Assembly (NCBI RefSeq): GCF_052089425.1
Contig: NZ_JBQCZW010000014.1
Coordinates: 1-63,753, forward strand
Source of the DNA: Ancrocorticia sp052089425
GTDB taxonomy: Bacteria; Actinomycetota; Actinomycetes; Actinomycetales; Actinomycetaceae
Length of the DNA stretch: 63,753 nucleotides
Direction: 5' to 3'
A model generated the notes under the pieces. That model saw nothing but the letters and a program-made list of their open reading frames with translations, had not been told where the DNA came from and searched no databases. Below, one piece after another: positions 1 through 8,435 of this stretch. Position numbers and translations under genes: made by a program. Each line of letters opens with the position of its first letter. The stretch's first letter is position 1.

Positions 1-35
1 CTTAACTCGCACCTACGGCCTCTGGCATCGGCCGG

Positions 36-575
36 TTAGTACTTGTAGAGAACCTCGAAGTATTCGGTGAGCACTTCGCCATCCGGTTCGAATTCGATGC
101 CCACCTGCTGGCATTCTCGCCGGAAGAAGGCCTCGTGTTCGCTCTTCCACTCCTCGAACGTGCCTTCTCCCTCGGCTTCCGCGATCTCTGGGCCAGCTTC
201 CTGAAATGCCACAGTCGCGACCTTGGTTGTGCGGGTGAGGGCATGCGGCGCACCGGCGCCGTCGCAGATGATGGACAGTTCGCCTACCTCGGGTAGGGGA
301 GCGTCCTCGGCCCTGTAGGAGGCCAGCCACGAGGAGGTTGCGCGCTTGACCCCATCAACCACCAGCTGACACAGATGATCGGCTTGCTCAGGTGAATCGC
401 CCATCGAAAAGGCGGACGGGCGCAGCGCAGAAGTACTGTCCGTCCCAACAATTACTTCAAGCGGGTTGATCTTGGCAACGTTCTTTGCCCGTGTCCAAAA
501 GGCCTCCAGCAGGGCATCCTCCGGTTCGGCGGGAGTTTCTTGGTGGCCGCTGGCCGGCGTTGCATTTTCGGACAT
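36..575 (-). CDS. ASCH domain protein
   Basis: This 179-residue protein matches the ASCH (PUA-like, probably RNA- or nucleotide-binding) family by its pattern of conserved blocks: a G-D-S-P-E-x-A-D start, a K/R-A-T-S-S-W stretch, P-L-P-E-V-G, then a D-G-x-G-x-P-x-x-L-x-R-T-T block and a C-terminal EGEGTFEEWKSEH segment typical of the family. The start at 575 is chosen because GGAAGAAGG lies just upstream; a longer reading to 635 has no such site and adds residues outside the family. It is divergent from the dehydrogenase at 749. The cellular substrate is unknown. Family call is from memory of conserved blocks. Confidence 0.85.
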   Translation of the reverse strand: MSENATPASGHQETPAEPEDALLEAFWTRAKNVAKINPLEVIVGTDSTSALRPSAFSMGDSPEQADHLCQLVVDGVKRATSSWLASYRAEDAPLPEVGELSIICDGAGAPHALTRTTKVATVAFQEAGPEIAEAEGEGTFEEWKSEHEAFFRRECQQVGIEFEPDGEVLTEYFEVLYKY

Positions 576-714
576 ACTGCCTTCTTCCGTAGGAATCAAC
601 TGTTCTCGATCCACCTTAGTGCCCCTTTGCCGCAACTGGATCGCTCAGGTGAAGTGTTCGTCTGGGTTCCGCCCGCCGCAGATGCCACGGGGAACGCCCG
701 CGCCAGCACCAACG

Positions 715-742
715 TGCACCCTAAGCAACAAACGGGGATACT
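715..742 (+). promoter_or_regulatory. Candidate leaderless promoter of the dehydrogenase gene
   Basis: A -35-like TGCACC (715-720) and a -10-like GATACT (737-742) are separated by 16 nt. The -10 ends 6 nt before the ATG at 749, so transcription would begin at the start codon, and no Shine-Dalgarno is seen. This is a prediction from spacing only. Confidence 0.4.
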
Positions 743-748
743 CGAAGC

Positions 749-1435
749 ATGACAACTCTATTTTTGACTGGAGCAACCCGCGGCGTGGGCGCCGCATTAG
801 CTGATCGCTTGGCCGGCTCGTGGGACTTGATCCTGTTGGCGCGAACCGAAGCACGAGCTAGCGAGCTACAAGAAAGGTACCCGCGCGCCCGTACGGTGAT
901 CGGTGATCTTTCGAATCCCGCCGAGGCCGCGGCCAACGTCACCAGCGCCTTACGCGAGTGGGACGCGCACGTTGACGCTTTCGTGAGCTGCGCGGGAATT
1001 GAAGGATCCGCGGCCCTCGAACACCTTGAGGCCACGTTCCTCGAGCAGGTGTACGCCACGAATGTGTTGTCGCCGATCCTGCTGACGCAGAGCCTCTTAC
1101 CGTATCTGCGAGAGTCCCGCGGCACGGTGGTTTATGTGGGCTCCACCGCGGCGCAGCTGACCTTCCCGGGCTGGCTGCCATATTCCACCAGTAAGGCTGC
1201 CCTAGAGAAGGCTTCTGAGGTGTTGCGCGAGGAGGAGCACCAGCTCCGGGTGAGCACCGTGACCCCCGGCCGGATCGATACCGATATGCAGCGGGATATG
1301 GCCGCCAAGGAATCGCGCGAGTTCGATCCGTCAACCGCGATGTCCGCGGATTCGGTGGCGTGGACCATCCAAGCGGTGCTTGAGTCCCCAGATGATGTGG
1401 TGATCACGCAGCTCACCGTCAGGCCCAACCGGTAG
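749..1435 (+). CDS. Short-chain dehydrogenase/reductase
   Basis: A 228-residue NAD(P)-dependent oxidoreductase of the classical SDR family. The cofactor-binding motif TGATRGVG is at residues 8-15, the central CAG-I motif replaces the usual NNAG near residue 82, and the catalytic YSTSK is near residue 144, with a serine in GSTAAQ before it. Size fits a single-domain SDR. The substrate cannot be told. It is a single-gene unit, divergent from the ASCH gene and convergent with the ABC importer operon; a strong hairpin follows it. The start codon lies just after a -10-like box, so the mRNA is probably leaderless. Confidence 0.88.
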   Translation: MTTLFLTGATRGVGAALADRLAGSWDLILLARTEARASELQERYPRARTVIGDLSNPAEAAANVTSALREWDAHVDAFVSCAGIEGSAALEHLEATFLEQVYATNVLSPILLTQSLLPYLRESRGTVVYVGSTAAQLTFPGWLPYSTSKAALEKASEVLREEEHQLRVSTVTPGRIDTDMQRDMAAKESREFDPSTAMSADSVAWTIQAVLESPDDVVITQLTVRPNR

Positions 1436-1467
1436 AGGGCGTAGTCCCCACCGCTGCTTTCCCACCA

Positions 1468-1511
1468 TTGGACCGGTTATGGCGCCTATGGACAGGGTAT
1501 AACCGGTCCAA
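1468..1511. terminator. 13-bp inverted repeat between convergent genes
   Basis: TTGGACCGGTTAT (1468-1480) is exactly repeated in inverse at 1499-1511 with an 18-nt loop. It sits between the convergent SDR gene and the ABC importer operon, so a bidirectional terminator is the simplest reading. A long U-tract is absent on both sides. Confidence 0.55.
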
Positions 1512-1585
1512 AGAGCACATAAGTAGTCCAACGGCAGGTTGAACAGGGGCGGAGGGGGCGGAGCGCGCGAAGCCCTCCGCGAACC

Positions 1586-2563
1586 CTAGTCAGCGGGCTG
1601 AATCACCAAGGAATCATAATCTGGCTCTTCGGAAATGATCCCCTGATCCAGAGCGGCCTTGCCGTAAAGCTCGATGGATTCGGTGTCCAAGCCCGGCAGG
1701 TATACGCCGAAGTTGATGCGATCGGCAACGTCCTGATCCAAGCCAACTTCGGATACGGCCAGCTCGCGGAGCTTATCCGTGTTCTCTGTGGCGTATTCGT
1801 TGGACTTGTCCATCGCCTTCTGGAATGACGCGACTATCTCGGGGTTTTGCTCGGCGAAATCACCGGACGTGACGTAGTAGCCGAGCGTTGAATCGGGGAA
1901 GGCCCCCACAAAGTTGGCCAGAATGGGCCGGTAGCCGTTATCGAGTGCAACAGTACGGAACGGCTCCACCATCCAGATGGCGTCAACATCCCCGCGCTCA
2001 AGGGCCCCGGACATATCCGAGTAGTTCATGGGAACGTATTCGATGCCTTCGGGATCGATGCCCTGATTCTCGAGGGCAGCGGGGATGGTCACGTCCCCCA
2101 GATTCTTCGTGGAGTTCACGGCGATGGACTTACCGGGAAGATCTTCGGGGCCCTCAATGTCAGAATCGGGCAGGACGAACACCTGAGAAGTATCGTTTTC
2201 AGGTACAGAACCCGTACCGCAGCACGTGCTGACGAACTTGATGTCCAGCCCCTGATCAATAGCTGCGAGGTCCGAGACCACGTTGGCATAGCCGATGGGG
2301 CTTTCGCCGTTCACCACCGAGGGGATGATGGCGGAGCCGGATTCGGCAATCTTTACCTCAACGTCTAGCCCCTCATCCTCGAAGAATCCTTCTTGAATGC
2401 CCAGATACAGCGGCGTGGAATCAGTTGTGGTGATCTGGTAAACGGTGAGCTGTGTGAGCCCATCGGCATCCGTTTCCAATCCTTCATCATCGGAGCCGCA
2501 CGCCGCCAAAGCAAGCAGCGCGGAGGCCGCCAATGCGGCGATGGTTGTTGATCTCTTTTTCAT
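1586..2563 (-). CDS. NMT1/THI5-like ABC substrate-binding lipoprotein
   Basis: A 325-residue exported binding protein. It begins with a lipoprotein signal (KKRST then a hydrophobic stretch ending LALAAC, lipid-modified Cys at about residue 22). The mature part has the SsuA/THI5/NMT1 fold signature: an early T-P-L-Y-L-G-I-x-E-G-F-F-E-D-E-G-L-x-V block and a central S-I-A-V-N-S-T-K-N-L-G-D region. It is the last gene of the minus-strand operon and is preceded by GGAGG at good distance. The ligand is unknown; the family carries taurine, alkanesulfonates, thiamine precursors, nitrate and aromatic acids. The CoA ligase in the operon favours a carboxylic acid, which is inference. Confidence 0.88.
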   Translation of the reverse strand: MKKRSTTIAALAASALLALAACGSDDEGLETDADGLTQLTVYQITTTDSTPLYLGIQEGFFEDEGLDVEVKIAESGSAIIPSVVNGESPIGYANVVSDLAAIDQGLDIKFVSTCCGTGSVPENDTSQVFVLPDSDIEGPEDLPGKSIAVNSTKNLGDVTIPAALENQGIDPEGIEYVPMNYSDMSGALERGDVDAIWMVEPFRTVALDNGYRPILANFVGAFPDSTLGYYVTSGDFAEQNPEIVASFQKAMDKSNEYATENTDKLRELAVSEVGLDQDVADRINFGVYLPGLDTESIELYGKAALDQGIISEEPDYDSLVIQPAD

Positions 2564-2580
2564 GGGGTGTCCTCCGGGGG

Positions 2581-2625
2581 TCGGGTAACTCGGGTGGTCG
2601 GGTAACTCAGATTGTCGGGTATCTC
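2581..2625. repeat. Three 11-bp direct repeats, period 17
   Basis: TCGGGTAACTC occurs at 2581-2591 and 2598-2608, and TCGGGTATCTC at 2615-2625. They fill the gap between the ATPase stop and the binding-protein start. The even 17-bp period suggests a regulatory site or a stabilising mRNA element; function unknown. Confidence 0.7.
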
Positions 2626-2668
2626 GATGATTCGGTGTGATCGAATGGCTTGCTCGCGGATGGCGATG

Positions 2669-3484
2669 TCAGATTGAATACTCGGGCGGCGTCTTGCTGG
2701 GAACAACAAGGTTGCGGATCGTGCCAAAGATGTGCGCGCGTAGCTCCGAGAACTCGGGAAGGGCGCGCGTGACCAGCTGGCTGCGTTGGTCCGGCAGGCC
2801 GATAGGCACAATCTCTTCGATGTGGCTGGGGGTTTTGGACAGGACGGCCACACGATCTGAGAGATACACGGCCTCGTCAACATCGTGGGTCACGAACACG
2901 AAGGTGGAACCCGTCTCCTTGCGCACTTGGAGGAGCAGATCCTCCAGATCGTTGCGGGTCTGGGCATCCACGGAGGCGAACGGTTCGTCCAGAACCATCA
3001 CCTCGGGGCGGTAGGCGATGGCACGTGCGATGGCCACGCGTTGCTGCATTCCACCGGAGAGCTGCCACGGGTAGCGGCCCGATGCGCCTTCCAGCCCAAC
3101 GCTCGCAAGGCATGAATTCACGCGCCCGGAGATTTCTTCCTTGTCTAAGCCCTGTGCACGCAGCGGCAACGCGATGTTCTTGCCCACGTTCATCCAAGGG
3201 TAGAGCGATCGGGAGTAATCCTGAAATACTAGCGCGATCTGGCGCGGTGGCCCGGTGATCTCCTGATCGTCCAGCAACACCTGCCCACTCGTGGGTGCGA
3301 GCAGGCCGGAGATGCAGCGAAGCAACGTTGTTTTGCCGGCGCCAGAGGGGCCAACGATGGAGAGAAACTCGCCATCATGAACCTCCAGATTCACGTCCCG
3401 CAGCACTTCTGTGCCCGAATCCGTGCGGCCGCGGGCTGGATAGGTTTTGTGTAGGCCCTCTACTTTCAGGCGAACATCCGTCAT
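2669..3484 (-). CDS. ABC transporter ATPase, SsuB/TauB type
   Basis: A 271-residue nucleotide-binding subunit that powers the importer formed with the two permeases and the lipoprotein of this operon. Walker A GPSGAGKTT is at about residues 40-48, the Q-loop is in VFQDYSR, the signature is LSGGMQQRVAIARA, and Walker B with the catalytic Glu is VLDEPFASVD, followed by the H-loop VTHDVDEA. Composition and order match the nitrate/sulfonate/taurine group. Its start overlaps the upstream permease stop by 4 bp (ATGA), which implies translational coupling. Confidence 0.92.
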   Translation of the reverse strand: MTDVRLKVEGLHKTYPARGRTDSGTEVLRDVNLEVHDGEFLSIVGPSGAGKTTLLRCISGLLAPTSGQVLLDDQEITGPPRQIALVFQDYSRSLYPWMNVGKNIALPLRAQGLDKEEISGRVNSCLASVGLEGASGRYPWQLSGGMQQRVAIARAIAYRPEVMVLDEPFASVDAQTRNDLEDLLLQVRKETGSTFVFVTHDVDEAVYLSDRVAVLSKTPSHIEEIVPIGLPDQRSQLVTRALPEFSELRAHIFGTIRNLVVPSKTPPEYSI

Positions 3485-4251
3485 AGTTGATCCCTTCCGT
3501 GCAAGCCTCGGTCCCAGGCCAGTAGCCTGCGTTCAATCAGGCTGAAGATACTTGTGAGAATCATTCCGAGCAGTCCCAGAATAATGATGACTCCCCATAC
3601 GCCCGTCTGATCGAACGAATTCTGTGCGGTGATAAGGAAATAGCCAATGCCTTGCGCAGATCCCGTCATCTCACTGGTCACCACCAGCACGAGTGAGAGC
3701 GGAATCGCCACGGTGATGCCGGCAACGGCACGCGGGGTCACGGCGGGCAGCACAACGTTCAGCTGCTTGGTGACGCCCGTGATGCCGAAGCTCTTGGCCG
3801 TATCGTGGGATTCGCGTGGGATTGAGCGCGCGCCGTCAATCACGTTGAGGAGGACGGGGAAGAACGTTCCCAGAGCGATAATGAAGATTTTCATCGAGTC
3901 CCCGAGTCCGAAAATCACCATTGCAAACGGGATGAGCGCGGTGGCTGGGATGGCCCGAACGAATTCGAGGGGAGGAGTAAGTCCGGTTCGCACGAGTCTT
4001 ATTTGACCGACGACGAGGCCGACGACGATTCCCGCCAGAATCCCCAGCGTCAGGCCAACGGCTAGATTGGAGAGGCTGGAGAAGAGGTGCTCTTGGCCCT
4101 CACCTGTGAGCCAATACTCCCACACAGAGGTCAGGATATCGGGCAGAGGAGGGAAGTAGATTTCCTTGGCGTTGCTGGATGTCACCCACCAGATGGCGAT
4201 GATGAGGATCGCGCCTGTCAGGCCCAGAAGGAATGAGGTTGATTTTCTCAT
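3481..4251 (-). CDS. ABC transporter permease, SsuC/TauC type
   Basis: A 256-residue inner-membrane permease with about six hydrophobic segments, beginning with a strong helix after residue 5. The cytoplasmic EAA-like loop, which contacts the ATPase, reads around residues 150-170 (D-T-A-K-S-F-G-I-T-G and P-A-V-T-P-R). It overlaps both neighbours by 4 bp. With the adjacent permease it should form a heterodimeric channel for the unknown substrate. Confidence 0.9.
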   Translation of the reverse strand: MRKSTSFLLGLTGAILIIAIWWVTSSNAKEIYFPPLPDILTSVWEYWLTGEGQEHLFSSLSNLAVGLTLGILAGIVVGLVVGQIRLVRTGLTPPLEFVRAIPATALIPFAMVIFGLGDSMKIFIIALGTFFPVLLNVIDGARSIPRESHDTAKSFGITGVTKQLNVVLPAVTPRAVAGITVAIPLSLVLVVTSEMTGSAQGIGYFLITAQNSFDQTGVWGVIIILGLLGMILTSIFSLIERRLLAWDRGLHGRDQL

Positions 4252-5036
4252 CGTGCCTCATTTCTATAGGATTCGTGCCAGCTCAGAAGGCGCCGTTGTA
4301 GTGCCATCAGCAACGTGTTGAGTCCGAATCCGACAATCCCGATCACCAGAATATAGGCGTACATGACGGGAAGGTTGCCCACGGAACGTGCCTGCCCGAG
4401 CTGGTTGCCCAGTCCGTTCATGCCAACCAAAAGTTCTGAGGTGATGCACAGGATCAACGCTGTGTTGGAGGAGATTCGGATGCCCGTTAGGAGCTGGGGA
4501 AGCATAGACGGGATGATGAGGAAGCGGATACGCGCCCAGAGCGGCATCGAGTACGCAGCTGCTGTATCCCGGGCCACCGGGTCCACATCGCGCACCGCGG
4601 AGATTGCAGACATGAGCATCTGGAAGATCGCGGCGTAGGTTGCCAAAAAGACTTCCGAGGATTTGCCAGAGCCCATCGTGAGAATCACCAAGGGAATCAT
4701 GGCGATCGACGGGATGGGCTTGAGGAACTCGATGGCCGGGCGGAAGAACGCTGAAAGATAGCGGGAGGATCCAAGGATGAGTCCAACGGTACTACCTCCC
4801 ACAACCGCAATGGCAAGTGCCTGAATCCACGCGGTGAGCGTGGAACCAATGGCAACCCACAGTTCCGATGCTGCCACGAGGCGGGCGAGTTCGCTCACGA
4901 TCTGGGTGGGAGCTGGAGCGAACCTCGTGGGAATGATGTCCGTAATTGATGCCAACTGCCACAGCGCCACCAACAGGAAGATCGTGGCGAGCGGTATGAG
5001 GAACCGGACGGAGCGCCGGTTGTAGTTGAGCATCAT
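4248..5036 (-). CDS. ABC transporter permease, SsuC/TauC type
   Basis: A 262-residue membrane permease, paralogous to the next gene in the operon, with six or so hydrophobic segments and an EAA-type loop near D-T-A-A-A-Y-S-M-P-L-W. It starts inside the end of the CoA ligase gene (4-bp overlap), which ties uptake to the activating enzyme. The presence of two different permease genes is normal for some members of this importer family. Confidence 0.9.
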   Translation of the reverse strand: MMLNYNRRSVRFLIPLATIFLLVALWQLASITDIIPTRFAPAPTQIVSELARLVAASELWVAIGSTLTAWIQALAIAVVGGSTVGLILGSSRYLSAFFRPAIEFLKPIPSIAMIPLVILTMGSGKSSEVFLATYAAIFQMLMSAISAVRDVDPVARDTAAAYSMPLWARIRFLIIPSMLPQLLTGIRISSNTALILCITSELLVGMNGLGNQLGQARSVGNLPVMYAYILVIGIVGFGLNTLLMALQRRLLSWHESYRNEAR

Positions 5037-7294
5037 GGGCGGGCTCGCAGTTCCTCTGCGGGCGCGGCTATCAATTCTTCAGCGCGGCGGGCCAGCAGAG
5101 CCTTATCTACCTTGTTGGTGCCGGACAGTGGGAAGCTCGTTTCGAAGAACACGCGGCGCGGGTGGGCGTATGGCTCCAGATTGTCCAATGCCCATGAACG
5201 CAGCTCAGCCTCCGTGATGTCTTCTCCGGGCACAGGCACAACGAACGCAACGGGTTTTGCTCCCTTGAGGCTGTCCGCAATAGGCACCACAGCGGCTTCC
5301 TGAACCGCTGGGTGGTTCTCCAGCACCTTTTCCACGGCGGCGGGGTACACGTTCTCCCCGCCTGAGGTAAACATGTCATCAACGCGCCCGCGGAAGAAGT
5401 AGAACCCCTGCTCATCGCGTTCGAATAGATCGCCCGTCATGTAGAAGCCGCGATCATCGATCGGGCTTGGGACATCGGGGCGGTCTTTGTAACCGAGCAT
5501 TTCGGCGGGGGAAGCTAGGCATAGTTCGCCGGTGACGCTGTTCCCGGGCGTGGTGCCCGAGCCGCTAGCCGTCGTGCCCCGCGAGTTGCGCGCCGCACTG
5601 TCGGCAGCTCCCTCAGAGACGAGAACGTTGCCCTCAGGATCGCGTAGCTCTACTCCCACCGCGGGATGAGCGATGCCCACCGAACCAGGCGGAACCGGAA
5701 GGGTTGAGTGCGGCGCAAAGGCCACTGGACCGGATTCGGTGGTGCCGAATCCGAGAGAAAAGACGGCATCGGGGAACACACGCTTGCTTTCCTCGATCAG
5801 CTCATCGGACATGGGTGCGGAGCCGAGCCACACCTCGTCCACACTGGACAGATCCAAGGAGGGATCGCGGTGGCGAAGCGCCAGAGCCATCATCGGTGGA
5901 ACGCCGGTGATTCGGGTGACGCCGTAATCGGCTACTGCCTGCAGGAAACCCGCGGCCTCAAATGAGGGTTGAAGTACCACGTGATCACCGTGAAGGAGGG
6001 CGGCCTGAACTGTTGCCAACGCATTCATGTGGTAGAGCGGTGCGGCAACCAGCAGCACGCGATCCCTACCATCGGAGTAGCGCTCGCCGGTCTCCATGAT
6101 CCATTCGTGAGAGGCATGCGAACGGACCACGCCCTTTGGCGCCCCGGTGGAGCCTGAGGTGTACAGGATCATCGAACGGTCGGAGCCTGAGACGGCTGCG
6201 GGATTGACGCCGCCAGTCGTGGCCCGGCTAGCCCCGTCTTTCAAAGCCGCGTCCTTCAAGGAGTCCTGAGAATCAGCGGAGTCCCTAGAAGGTGAAGCGG
6301 CAACCTCGGAGAGAAGATGAACTGGCAGGGCTGCCGCTTCGGCGTCAAGAACACCGCTGCCCTGATGGCTGAGCCGATCATCCGAGTCCACGAGGATGAG
6401 AGAGGTGCCGGAGTTGCTCAGCACGTAGCTCAGCGCAGAGGCGGGGAACTTGTAGCTCAGCGGAACGGCCACGCCACCTGCCCGCATGATCGCGAAGAAC
6501 GCCACGAGGAAATCGATCGAGTTGATCCCGATGATGGCAACGGCTGTGCCTAGGCCAACGCCGTGTTGTTCTAGTCTGGCCTGCGCTGTGTTGACCCGTG
6601 CCAGAAAATCACCGTAGGAGACGCTCTCTGGGTGATCGCCGGTCAGGCTGATCGCAAGCTTTTCAGGGCTGGCGGAATTAATGGCTGCGCCGATGTTGCC
6701 AAAGGAGAGAGCATCACTCACGCCTACTGCGAGTGGGCGGTTGGAAGCAGTGGCTGCGCCGGAGTTAGGGGTTGTCGTGCCGAGATGAGAAGTGCTGGCC
6801 GTGGCGGTCACGCCGGAAGCGGTGGCTGTGCCGGACGTACCAGCTTGAGCCTCCGGGTTACCTGCTGAGAATGCGATCGGTGTTGCAGCGGATGCCGCGA
6901 ACGTGCCACGGGCGATGGCAGCGGTCTTCTGCCCCGCCCCATGCACCTTGGCCTCTGCGAAGGCGACCCCGCGCCCCGGTTTGATCAACCGTCCGGTCAC
7001 GATGAGCTTGCCTGGGGTTGCGGGGCGCAGGTATTGGGTGCTTAGTTCGATGGTGGGCGCTGGACCGCCGATTGTTCCCGTGAGAGAGAAACATGCCGCG
7101 GTATCTAGCAAGGCAGAAAGAATGCCGCCGTGAACCACGTCAGCGCTCTGCGCATTTGTCCACTCGGCCCGAGAATCCGCCTCTAGCGTGATCGAATCGC
7201 GGGTCAATTCAGTGACCCGCAGCCCGAGCCACCGGTTGAAGGCGCCAGCCTCCAGAACGGCTTGTATGTCCTCTAACGAGGGAAGTGCGGTCAT
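5033..7294 (-). CDS. PaaI-like thioesterase fused to acyl-CoA/AMP-forming ligase
   Basis: A 753-residue two-domain enzyme. Residues 1-135 are a hotdog thioesterase of the PaaI type, with the VHGG motif at 54-57 and the catalytic-type D in ALLDTAA. Residues 135-205 are a low-complexity Ala/Ser/Thr/Gly linker. The rest is an ANL-superfamily ligase: LYTSGSTGAPKG at about 378-388, GFGTTESG, YMTGD, the RVDDMF hinge, SGGENVYP and the terminal SGTNKVDK with the catalytic lysine. Two more Ser/Thr/Gly-rich insertions interrupt the ligase (about 333-372, and before the V-T-G-E-L-C segment). The ligase would activate a carboxylic acid with ATP and CoA; the thioesterase could release stalled or wrong CoA esters. 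The fusion is unusual. Substrate unknown. Confidence 0.85.
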   Translation of the reverse strand: MTALPSLEDIQAVLEAGAFNRWLGLRVTELTRDSITLEADSRAEWTNAQSADVVHGGILSALLDTAACFSLTGTIGGPAPTIELSTQYLRPATPGKLIVTGRLIKPGRGVAFAEAKVHGAGQKTAAIARGTFAASAATPIAFSAGNPEAQAGTSGTATASGVTATASTSHLGTTTPNSGAATASNRPLAVGVSDALSFGNIGAAINSASPEKLAISLTGDHPESVSYGDFLARVNTAQARLEQHGVGLGTAVAIIGINSIDFLVAFFAIMRAGGVAVPLSYKFPASALSYVLSNSGTSLILVDSDDRLSHQGSGVLDAEAAALPVHLLSEVAASPSRDSADSQDSLKDAALKDGASRATTGGVNPAAVSGSDRSMILYTSGSTGAPKGVVRSHASHEWIMETGERYSDGRDRVLLVAAPLYHMNALATVQAALLHGDHVVLQPSFEAAGFLQAVADYGVTRITGVPPMMALALRHRDPSLDLSSVDEVWLGSAPMSDELIEESKRVFPDAVFSLGFGTTESGPVAFAPHSTLPVPPGSVGIAHPAVGVELRDPEGNVLVSEGAADSAARNSRGTTASGSGTTPGNSVTGELCLASPAEMLGYKDRPDVPSPIDDRGFYMTGDLFERDEQGFYFFRGRVDDMFTSGGENVYPAAVEKVLENHPAVQEAAVVPIADSLKGAKPVAFVVPVPGEDITEAELRSWALDNLEPYAHPRRVFFETSFPLSGTNKVDKALLARRAEELIAAPAEELRARP

Positions 7295-8319
7295 TCAGCC
7301 TCACCCCACGGTGCAACAATCACCTTGCCGGTGACGCCGCGGTTCTCCAAACGCTCTAATGCGGCGGGTGCCTCCTCAAGGCTGAGCACCGAATCGATGA
7401 CGGGATGGAAATCGTGGCGGTCCACCAGATCAACCAGAGCCTCGATATCCTCGCGGCCGAATCCGTTCGATCCCTGCACCTTGAGTTCGAAGCTCCAGAT
7501 GTAGCGCAGATCCTCGGCTGGGGCGAAGCCTGCCGTTGCTCCAGCTACCAAGATCGTGCCGCCCAACTTCGTGGACTTGAGCGTGGGATGCCACGTATCG
7601 CCGCCCGTGTTATTGATCACCACATCGAACCCGGTGTCCGTTGAGTTACGCGAGGGCTTACCAACGTTTTCACGGGTCCACTTATCGATCCCGATCTCGC
7701 GGTAATTGAAGTAATCGTCCGCGCCGATGGACAGGAGGCGTTCACCCTTTTCCTTGGAGCCAACGGCGGCCACAACGTAGGCGCCCAGCTGCTTGGCCAG
7801 CAGCACGGCGGCGGTGCCAACTCCGCCGGATGCACCGAGCACCAGCACCTTGTCTCCCGCCTTCACAGCGTTCTTGCCCACCACCATGCGGTGAGCGGTT
7901 CCGTAGGCAACCGGCATGGCCGCCGCCTCGGCGAAGCTCACCGTATCGGGGAGGGGGATGATCTGGCCGGCTTCTGCTAGCGCGTATTCGGCCAGCCCGC
8001 CATCCTGAACTTCTCCCATGAGGTTGAACTTAGAATCGAGCGGATTTACGAGAACGCGATCGCCCACGTGGATATCCTCCACGCCTTCGCCAACCTCAAC
8101 GATTTCGCCAGCGATGTCCAAGCCTGGGACAACCGGCATGGGGATGGTGATCCCGGGCATGCCCCGCACCGTGAAGATGTCGTGATAGTTCAACGAGGTG
8201 GCGCCCACCTTGAGCACCACCTTGCCGGTGGTGGCCTCCGGGCGGGGGTAATCGCCCTCAACAGTTAGATTCTCAACGGTGCCGTGGTTCCGGAGGACCA
8301 CTGCCTTCATCGTGTTCAA
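7291..8319 (-). CDS. Zinc-type alcohol dehydrogenase / quinone oxidoreductase family protein
   Basis: A medium-chain dehydrogenase/reductase of about 340 residues, acting on an unknown substrate with NAD(P)H. It shows the N-terminal GroES-like fold (KAVVLRNHG, then SLNYHDIFTVRG and GLDIAGEIVEVGEGV) and the Rossmann motif VLGASGGVGTAAV. The zinc-ligand cysteines of true alcohol dehydrogenases are absent, which favours the quinone-reductase branch. Start choice: the TTG at 8319 has AGGAG five bases upstream; the ATG at 8310, three codons later, is the alternative. It overlaps the ligase gene by 4 bp. Confidence 0.87.
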   Translation of the reverse strand: MNTMKAVVLRNHGTVENLTVEGDYPRPEATTGKVVLKVGATSLNYHDIFTVRGMPGITIPMPVVPGLDIAGEIVEVGEGVEDIHVGDRVLVNPLDSKFNLMGEVQDGGLAEYALAEAGQIIPLPDTVSFAEAAAMPVAYGTAHRMVVGKNAVKAGDKVLVLGASGGVGTAAVLLAKQLGAYVVAAVGSKEKGERLLSIGADDYFNYREIGIDKWTRENVGKPSRNSTDTGFDVVINNTGGDTWHPTLKSTKLGGTILVAGATAGFAPAEDLRYIWSFELKVQGSNGFGREDIEALVDLVDRHDFHPVIDSVLSLEEAPAALERLENRGVTGKVIVAPWGEAE

Positions 8320-8435
8320 GATGACTCCTATGGATTGGTGGTGCGATGGCCACAATGCGTTCCAGATGTGAGGAATGCGGGATTGAAACACGTCCCGCAT
8401 GGTCCTTGTGGGCGGCGGGAAATCCTCGGTATTTC

